Notes under the pieces: model-generated
Databases searched by the model: none
What the model was told of the DNA's origin: nothing
Seen by the model: the letters and a program-made list of their open reading frames with translations, nothing else
DNA from: Lytechinus variegatus
Taxonomy: Eukaryota > Echinodermata > Echinoidea > Temnopleuroida > Toxopneustidae
DNA length: 64,000 nucleotides
Direction of reading: 5' to 3'
NCBI RefSeq assembly: GCF_018143015.1
Contig: NC_054747.1
Coordinates: 1,611,736 to 1,675,735 of the forward strand
In this document: one piece after another, positions 35,501 through 44,500 of the stretch
Position numbering within the stretch: the stretch's first letter is position 1
How the letters are laid out: every line of letters starts with the position of its first letter
Made by a program: the position numbers and the translations under genes

Positions 35501-38500
35501 GGGTATTTGTTGAATTACCATCCTATCTCTGTAAGTGTATTGGTCTAGTTCATAAAACGTGGAAATAAGAGTAACCAAGTATCACTTAACATCTTGTACG
35601 AGTTATAGTTGTTTTCAAAGTCAGCACTGCTGCTATTTTGAATCGCGTGATGCAGGTGAGACGGTTAGAGGCATTCCACTTGTTTATTATTATTTCTTGT
35701 ATATTCATTCCTTTTTTATGAAAAAAAACGAAACCTTTAAATACATATAAAACAAAAAAAAACTGAGGTTTAAGATATCAGCACACAATATGGGGATTAC
35801 TTCCCGTAAACGATAAGGTTGTTGATCGACGATCTATGAGATATTATATAAAAGAAAATCATTCTAACAAAAGGGGATAACGTTTTACAAGTTCTTCGGT
35901 ACTTTAAATTTTCAGTGTACCAAGCACCATTTGTAATTTATTCAGCTTTTTTTTTTCATCAGTTACAATTCCAATAATCTCAGTGGCCTAAGATATATTT
36001 TCTGGGGTTATATTGACCCGTTAAGTAAAGAGAGAGAGAGAGAGAGAGAGGGGATTTATGTGATCAAGAAGTGATATGATAGGAAAAAAAATGATTTGAA
36101 ATGACTGAAAGAGAGACAGGCAAAGAAAGAAGAGCCCCCTCCCACACCCGTACCAGAGTTACGGAGTTAGGCTGTCCCGTCGGTGGATTCAGGTCCATCA
36201 ACTTCTTGAGGTTTAATCTTTCCATGGGGCAAACGTGTGTGTGTGTTTGAGTTTTGTCAGACGTGTCTCAATCAGATATGATTATTTAAGTCTGGAACCG
36301 ACCTTTAAAGTCACCATCCGAAAGACGTGACCAGGGCTCAAACCTCGAACCTCTGCATCAATTTGTAACTTCCCCACATAGCTTTGATTACAGGCGCACG
36401 CCACAACGCCCAGTCTTTAAATATGGTGTAGTCTTTGCTCTAGACCCATGCAGTTATTTCAAAAAAGGAAATTATTAGAAACGATAAAAACAGACAAACA
36501 TTAACAAAGACGCCACAATATCATTGATGTAGAATAAGGTTGTTGTTGTTGTTATTTTGGGTTTTTAAGGCGCGTACCATTCAGATCTGAATATTTACGC
36601 CTTTTATTAATTTGACGTTTTTGTGGTATGCCTTATCACAGGGTTTTATAGTTTGGGAGATGCTGGTGTCTAAGTTTTTAGATTAATAACTGGATGTGGG
36701 GTAAAGACAACTCTCTAAACCCAATTATTTTAATTGGGTTTAATTTTAAAGATTGGTCTTAGCTTTGATTTTTTTTCAATATTTGTTTATCTTATAATTT
36801 GCTGGGTCTAGACGAAGGTCTAAGCATAATAATAATGTTATTCAACAGGAATAAGAATATGACAAAGTCTTATGTTTTAAGATTGTTTGAATTAATTTCT
36901 AAATATCTGGGTCTGGAATAGAGACAACGCTCTAAACATGTGCTTTTGTACTTGGTCTTAATTTGGAGGATTGTTGGTTCTTAGATTCGTTGTTGGGGGT
37001 TGGCTTTATTGTTTTTTTATTTTTGAAACAATTGAGTCTGCAGGAAAGTCTACAATCGATCTCCATGTTATTCCACAGTAGTTAGATTATTGGGTATTTG
37101 TTTTAGACAATTATATTTTTGAATAGTAACCAAGTCTGGAAAATGGACGTTTTCTTTGCCCATGCATAATTACAATGTTTTGTATAAGTCTTAGTATTAT
37201 TATACAAAAAAAAAAATCTGGGTGTGGAGTGCAGACATATATTTTACTGGATGTAACTTTTGAAAACTGGTTTTAGATTTGATTTTATTTTTTAATTCAT
37301 TTCTTAGATTACCTGGTCTGGAGGAAAGAGTACGTTTTTACAACCCATGTTATTCCAAGAGAATATGATAGGGTCTTATGTTAGAAATATTTTTTCATAA
37401 TTTTTGTAATGATTAGGTCTGGAATATAGACAACATTCTAAACCTCTTTTTAAAAACATGTTCTTAGGTTCAAGGATTGCTTTGTATTAGATTTGGAGTT
37501 ATTTATATTTTTACTATTAGCCTTATTTTGAAAAGAAACAAATGACTGGGTCTGGCTGAAAGACTTCACTATATGTCCATGTTATCCAGCATAAATAAGA
37601 TTATGGGGGTCTTTATACGGTTTTTGTTGTTGTTGTTGTATTGTTATTTTTAATTTTTGAATAACAGGGTTTGGAGAAAAGGCTAAGCTCGATTTTCTTT
37701 TTTCCACTGGAATATCATTATGGTATCTTAGTTTGGGCTTATATCATAATTTTTGAAATAACTGGGTCTGGAAAAAAGACTTTGGACTTCCATTATAATT
37801 TTTGAAACTACTGCGTCTGGAAACAGACTTTGGACTTTTGTGCTATATGAAGGCATTACTATAGGGTTTTAGTTTTTAGTTTTAAATAACCGGGTCTGGA
37901 GAAAAGACTATGCTTGATTCTCAATTTACTCATAGCGCGTATATTCACAATACGTTTAGTATAATTTAAAACAACAACAAAGACTTTGATTCCACCAGTT
38001 TTAATTAACTGGGTCTGGAGAGAAGACTAGGCTCGATTCTCATTTTTATTCCACCGGAACATCATTATCGTATCTTAGTTTGAACTTATATCATAATATT
38101 TGAAATAATCGGGTCTGGAAAAAAGACTTTGGATTTATATTATAATTTTTTAAACAACCGGGTCTGGAGAAAAGACTTTGGACTTATATTATCATTTTTG
38201 AAACAATCGGGTCTGGAATAAAGACTTTGGGCTCATATGATTATTTTTTAGACAACCAGGTCTGGAATAAAGACTTTGGATTTATATTATAATTTTTGAA
38301 TCAACAGGGTCTGGAAAAAGACTTTGGATTCATGTCATAATTTTTTAAACAACCGGGTCTGGAGAAAAGACTTTGGACTTATATTATTATTTTTTAAACA
38401 ATCGGGTCTGGAATAAAGACTTTAGGCTCATATGATTATTTTTTAAACAACCGGGTGTGGAATAAAGACTGTAGGCTCATATGATTATTTTTGAAACAAC

Positions 38501-41500
38501 CGGGTCTGGAATAAAGACTTTGGATTTATATTATAGTTTTTGAAACAACCGGGTCTGGAATAAAGACTTTGGGCTCATATGATTATTTTTTAAACAACCG
38601 GGTGTGGAATAAAGACTGTAGGCTCATATGATTATTTTTTAAACAACCGGGTCTGGAATAAAGACTTTGGACTTATATTGTTTTTTTTAAACAACCGGGT
38701 CTGGAATAAAGACTTTGGATTTATTTTATAATTTTTGAATCAACAGGGTCTGAAAAAAGACTTTGGATTTATATTATAATTTTTGAAACAATCGGGTCTG
38801 GAAAAAAGACTTTGGACTTATATTATCATTTTTGAAACAATCAGGGTCTGGAATAAAGACTTTAGGCTCATATGATTATTTTTTAAACAAGCGGGTCTGG
38901 AATAAAGATTGTAGGCTCATATGATTATTTTTGAAACAACCGGGTCTGGAATAAAGACTTTAGATTTATATTATAGTTTTTGAAACAATCGGGTCTGGAA
39001 TAAAGACTTTTTGAAAAAACCGGGTTTGGAATAAAGACTTTGGACTTGTACTTTGATGTTTTATTAACCCGGTCTGAAAAAAAGATTTTGCACTTTTGTG
39101 CTATATGAACGCATTACTATAGGATTTTAGTTTAGAACGGATTCGCCAAAAATCCCTTCAAATTTATTACATTTTTGGGTAAAGTCATTATTACATTTTT
39201 TGGCGATCAAAAATTATTACATTTGTGGGTGCAACAGGGTGTCACTCTCCGCATGGACTGCTACCCATCCGTGTCCGACAACCTCAGAAATGCACCCGAA
39301 ATGGCGTAAATTAACTAGATTTCCAACCCTAAATGCTGTAAAAGAAAGGCCGAGTGGCGTAATCTTCGTAATAAAAAATAGCAACCCTACATGGCGTGAA
39401 GAGTGAGAGGAAATGCTACCCTAATAGACAATTTATCAGCGAATGGTGCTGAAATGCAACCCTTTTGCCAAAGACGTCGACCGACACCTGAGTGCCTGAA
39501 ACGGGACTTTTTTCGAAGCAAGTTCTGGATGCGGGTGCGTAGCAGGCCATGTGGAGAGTGACCTCCCGGGCGCTGGCTTGGGGACACTCTTGAACAAAGT
39601 ATTTCCTGATAGAAATTATACGTCGATTAGTTTCATCTACATGCCTTTTGTGTTTCTCTGTTTATTCGTTTATATATGTGTCTATTTCTTTAAATATATC
39701 CAGCCGAATAGATGTCAAGGTTCAGTGTACTTGGGATCTTAACGTAAAAGACACTTTGAATTGGTGCATCATTACAATTTGTAAAGAGAGAAGAGTAGGT
39801 TTGTTAAATTTCGTGGGATGCTTACTTTCATGTGCAACTTCACAACTGCTTCGTCCATATAACAAGCATGTATTAACGCTTTTTTTTTTTACCAAGGCTG
39901 GGTCAAGTACAGGGAATATAAACCGATCGTCCCAACCGCAAATTAATTTACCTTGGACATGTTGGAAAGAATTGCCTCGATCTCGACAAATATTCTTGGC
40001 ATCGTTCGATGTCATGGTTTCTTGTGAGCGCCAGTCATTTACCAAGTTGTCTCCTATGATGCAGCTATGTAGAGATGTCATGACCATGGCATTGTCAGTG
40101 CCTATAAGGGTTCCCAGATTTCCTGCATCACACACTGTCGCTGAAACTGTCAAAGAAATCACACTTCTTTAATTTACTCATTTACTCACAAACCTAAAGA
40201 GACATGTTGACCATTATTGCTGGCTTTAACATACATACATACATACATACATTTAATATTTATATAGCGCTTTTCCATGTAAACATGCTCAAAGCGCTTT
40301 ACAGTATTATATTATAATTATGTTGAATATTCTGCTCTCCAAGTGCACTCTTTCCAAAGATTGAAAAACAGGTTTACCTTGATAGTAAGTCGATGAAGTT
40401 TATGACAATGGTTTCCTTTATTTGTAATATAGCTGTTGCTATTACCATTTCTGATTAGAATACAACATCGGCGCTGCAACATCTTACGACTTATACTACA
40501 ACTACACTTTCTACATCTTCTCCGTCTACTACTACTACTACTACTACTACTAGTTATAATAATGATTATTATACTGCAACTGGTACCGTTACTTCTACTA
40601 CTATCACTGCTTTTAATACATAGTAACATCGCTCCTAAACACGGTTTGTTAATTTTACGAATAATATTTATTTTTGCGACACTTGTAATTTATCATGAAA
40701 AAGGTGGATGCCGTAAAGATAAAGTTAATCATTAAAAACAGCTGGTTTTAAAGAGAAAGGAAATATTCTTGAAAGTTTGATTACACATTTCTAAAACAAT
40801 AATAGACGTATGAAGTTTAAAAAAATGTTATGTCATAGACAGGCAACTCCTTGGTATGACGAGTAATATAGATTCCACAAAATGCCGTTTTGAAAGAAAT
40901 ATTTGAAAGTAACTGTGCTTTTGCGGTACATGTATACATCAGAAACACATTTTACATTCCTTTCTATAAAAAAAACGGATATAGCCCATCTTGTTCCGTT
41001 GAGGGGGAGCTGCTAGCATGTGACGTCATTAATGAGTCCCTTTTTCTTCGATATAATTATATCAAACCTTCATCAATATTTTTTTCTTAATATTTTTGGT
41101 CCTGCTTAACAAGCCAACTCATTGCTAGGGCGAACTTCCCTTTCAGTATAAGCTCTCTTACTTTTACACGTCGGAGCCGCATTCATCCAAGAATGGTCAT
41201 TCCCACACGTATTGTGAGTACTCCCCATCCGCTGGTATCCAGTCTTGCAAGTGTACTGAACGGTATCACCAGGTCTGTATCGGGCCACACCCGCCGGGTT
41301 CACTTCACCATATGCAGGAACAGGAGGGTCAGGACAGGTTGATATCGATTCTAATGGAATATAAAACATACCATTATGCATTTCAATGTCGTTCAGGTTT
41401 TGGGTTACACCAATAAGACAAAAAACAGGAGTAGTTTAGTATCTTTTTTTAAAGAAGGAAATCTTCCTTTATAATTGATTTAAATCGATTTTTATGACGT

Positions 41501-44500
41501 ATAGAGGTGTAGCGAAGGCTGATCGATTTTCACTTGATTTTAGATTTATTTGAATTTGATTAAGATGTCTTTATTTATTACATTTCCTAATTCATGCACT
41601 TCTTATCACTCATCTTAATCTGATTAATCGCCTCTTCAATAACGATGTATTTGTATATTCCGTTCTCCCTTTCGTTATTTTCATGTTTTGGGATTGTTTA
41701 AGATTCTGTTCTTGGAGTAAATTTCCACGTTTTGTCGCATTTGGGCTTTAGATAATCTGGGAAAAGTACAGTGTATGAATGAGGGTAATGAAAACTAATG
41801 AGGATAATGATGACACCAATAAACAACGATAATAATTGTAATTATAGGTCAAATATTATTGATAATAATGATGATAATAATTATAAAATACAGAGATAAT
41901 GAGAGCAAATGATATATTTCACAATGCTAATGATAGAATTTATGAAAGCAATAAATAAAGTAATGAATCAACAGGATAAACTTTTACCCCCCCCCCCCTC
42001 TCTCTCCCACACACACACACACTAACTCACTCTATTTTTTACCTGCGCAGTTAGGTGTTGGCTTTCCACTCCATTGGCTATCCGCACCGCAGATCCACAC
42101 TATGACGTCAGAAGGTCCCTCCATGGCGTAGTTCTCTTCACACCCCCACACCAAGTAAGTTCCAATAGGAAACACAGACGTCTCTGCAGCTGTAGAAGCA
42201 TTCTCAAAAGTACAATGTGGACACACCCAATCCGGAGAGCTGCATTCTGCACGCGCATATGCTGTGTAATATGAAAAGAAAAAAATACAATTCCAGATGG
42301 CATCATCATTATCTTCCGATCATCTTTTGTTGGAGGAAATGTGTGTGTGGGGGGGGGGGTGGACATCGTGTACCAAAGTATAGAGTAGAATAAAGAAATA
42401 TATATTACTGCGAATAATGACTTATATTTCTGTGTTTGTTTTATTTTTGTTTCTAGTTTTGCTTCTTTTTTATGATTGCCCTTTTTTTTTTGGGGGGGGG
42501 GTGTATATTGAATGGCGAATATAGCCGAGCAAAATTTGCGAATTGTATCGTAGGGGTAACATGTTTTTGGTCGTAAGGGGTTGCAAGATTATTGCATTAT
42601 AAACCTAAAAAAATTCCGTTGCCAATCAACACACTCAAAGGCAGGAATAGATTTCAATATACAGAAATGAATTATTTATCTAATTAAAAAAAAATAAACC
42701 GCTTGTGTTAATCCAAAGTTTATCTTCAAAATCACAGATTTTTTTTCAAATAGCAAACATCATAAAAAATGCATTATGACAAAAGTATTTTGATAAGTTT
42801 GCATTAACATTTGTCTTTTTAAGTCCCTATACAAATAAAAAGAAAAGAGTAAGATAAAAAAATGTCGGTGATTATATGCGAAGCATGAATACAATGAAAA
42901 ATACAAACACGTTAATAGAAAGTAATCGCAGTAAGTGATTTCACATAACTTACGTTCCAGTGTCACGATTTTGGTTATTCTATCCTGTTTCGTGTGATTG
43001 ATAATGTCCCTGAACGGTATTACTCATCTCCATAGATTGATATTGCTAAGTAAAACGATCAATATTGATTTCCTAAATATTTACATAATGGTGACAAGCC
43101 TGGTTACTAGACCAATGCATTTATCATATTGTGTAAATAAAAAAAAAAAATCAAAGCTAGTAACGCCCCAACCCTTCTGTGCTTATCTCGCTTATCTGGG
43201 CCAAATAAGATCAACAAAAATAATTTTATTTCAAGAAAATAACCATCTTATAAACATAATAAAGCTTTATGCATGATATATACATATATATATATATCAT
43301 TTTTAACTGTGTGCCGACTTAAATGATTTATTTATGCTTATCGCTGATTCGAAGAATGACATTCTAATAAACTGAAAGCTAAAGTTCATTCAGTCAGTGT
43401 GTTACAATACCACTAGTTTGGGCTTTATTGTAGAAGTGAAATTAATATCCTAAATTTTAAAGGGGAACGAAACCTTTGGAACAAGTAGGCTTGTGTCGAA
43501 ACAGAAAAATCAAAGAATAAGAACAAAGAAAGTTTGAAAAAAATCGGACAAATAATGAGAAAGTTATGAGCATTTGAATATTGCAATCTCTAATGCTATG
43601 GAGATCCTCCCATAGGCAACACGGCTAGGATGTGTGATGTCACACATGAACAACTTTCCCTTTGATGGACTATAAAGTAACCTGAAAATGTGTCTTTTTG
43701 CTTTTTCGTATGGTGATACAAACTCTTTTGATATCCATGATGTATTCTTTAAAAATCTGTATTACATGCCCTTCTATAGAAAGAATACATGTTCTGCTGG
43801 TAGATGTAATAAATTAAGTGAAATATATACTAAAGTAATGGGGAAAGTTGTTCAAGAGTGACATCACACATCTTTGTCGCATTGCCAATGTGAGGATCTC
43901 CATAGCATTAGTGATCGCAATATTCAAAAGCTCATAACTTTCTCATTATTTGTCCGATTTTTCTCAAACTTTCGTTGATCTGTTTCTTTGATTTTTCTGT
44001 TTTCACGCAAGCTATCTTGGTCCAAAGGTTTCATTCTCCTGTAAGAGAAATTTAAAGTATATTTACAATGCCTTATCAAGCCAATAACTATCCATGGTGA
44101 GACCATGGTGAGGCCAAGGAAATCACTTAATCCCTCCCCCATCCACTGTAATGGCTGATCTGCGTAACAACTAAATTATTTCTGTACACTGAAAAATCAT
44201 GTCGCAGAAATACCATCTAAAGGGTCAATGTAAAAAACTTTTAAAAAATTATAAAAAAAGAGTTTGAAATTGCATGTGTACATCACAGTTTGATATTTAA
44301 AAAATCGATGACGTCACAGTTTTTTTTTTCATCTACGATATGATATCAATAAAAAAAAAACTGTCCAATCATCTTTTAATGATAAAAGCAGCTTACGATT
44401 TTACTCAAATTTACAAAGGCGTCACTATCGTATTAAACGTAAAATAATATGATAAAGAGATTCTTGTCAACATATGAAAAATGGCAGAACTTAGGGAGTT

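Larger units (their letters stand above)
31923..39243. mobile_element. 7.3-kb foldback element with long inverted repeats, in gene B intron 4
   Basis: The left arm (31923 to about 33875) and right arm (about 36420-39243) are reverse complements over most of their length. The ends read GACACC...CTGTTACACCCAC on the left and, inverted, GACACCCTGTTGCACCCAC on the right. The outer domain has tandem CCCACAAATGTAATAA units: eight on the left, three on the right. The inner domain is about 26 head-to-tail units of about 49 bases per arm, each with AGACCCGGTTGTTT and CCAAAGTCTTTATT. The centre holds other elements. No coding capacity and no clear target duplication were seen. This is the build of TU/FB foldback elements; TU elements were described from sea urchins. 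Confidence 0.85.

Noticed and set aside
40436-40735. 99-codon frame rich in Leu and its Ser-rich antisense
   Set aside because: Translation of a (TAC/ACT)n microsatellite; low complexity only.
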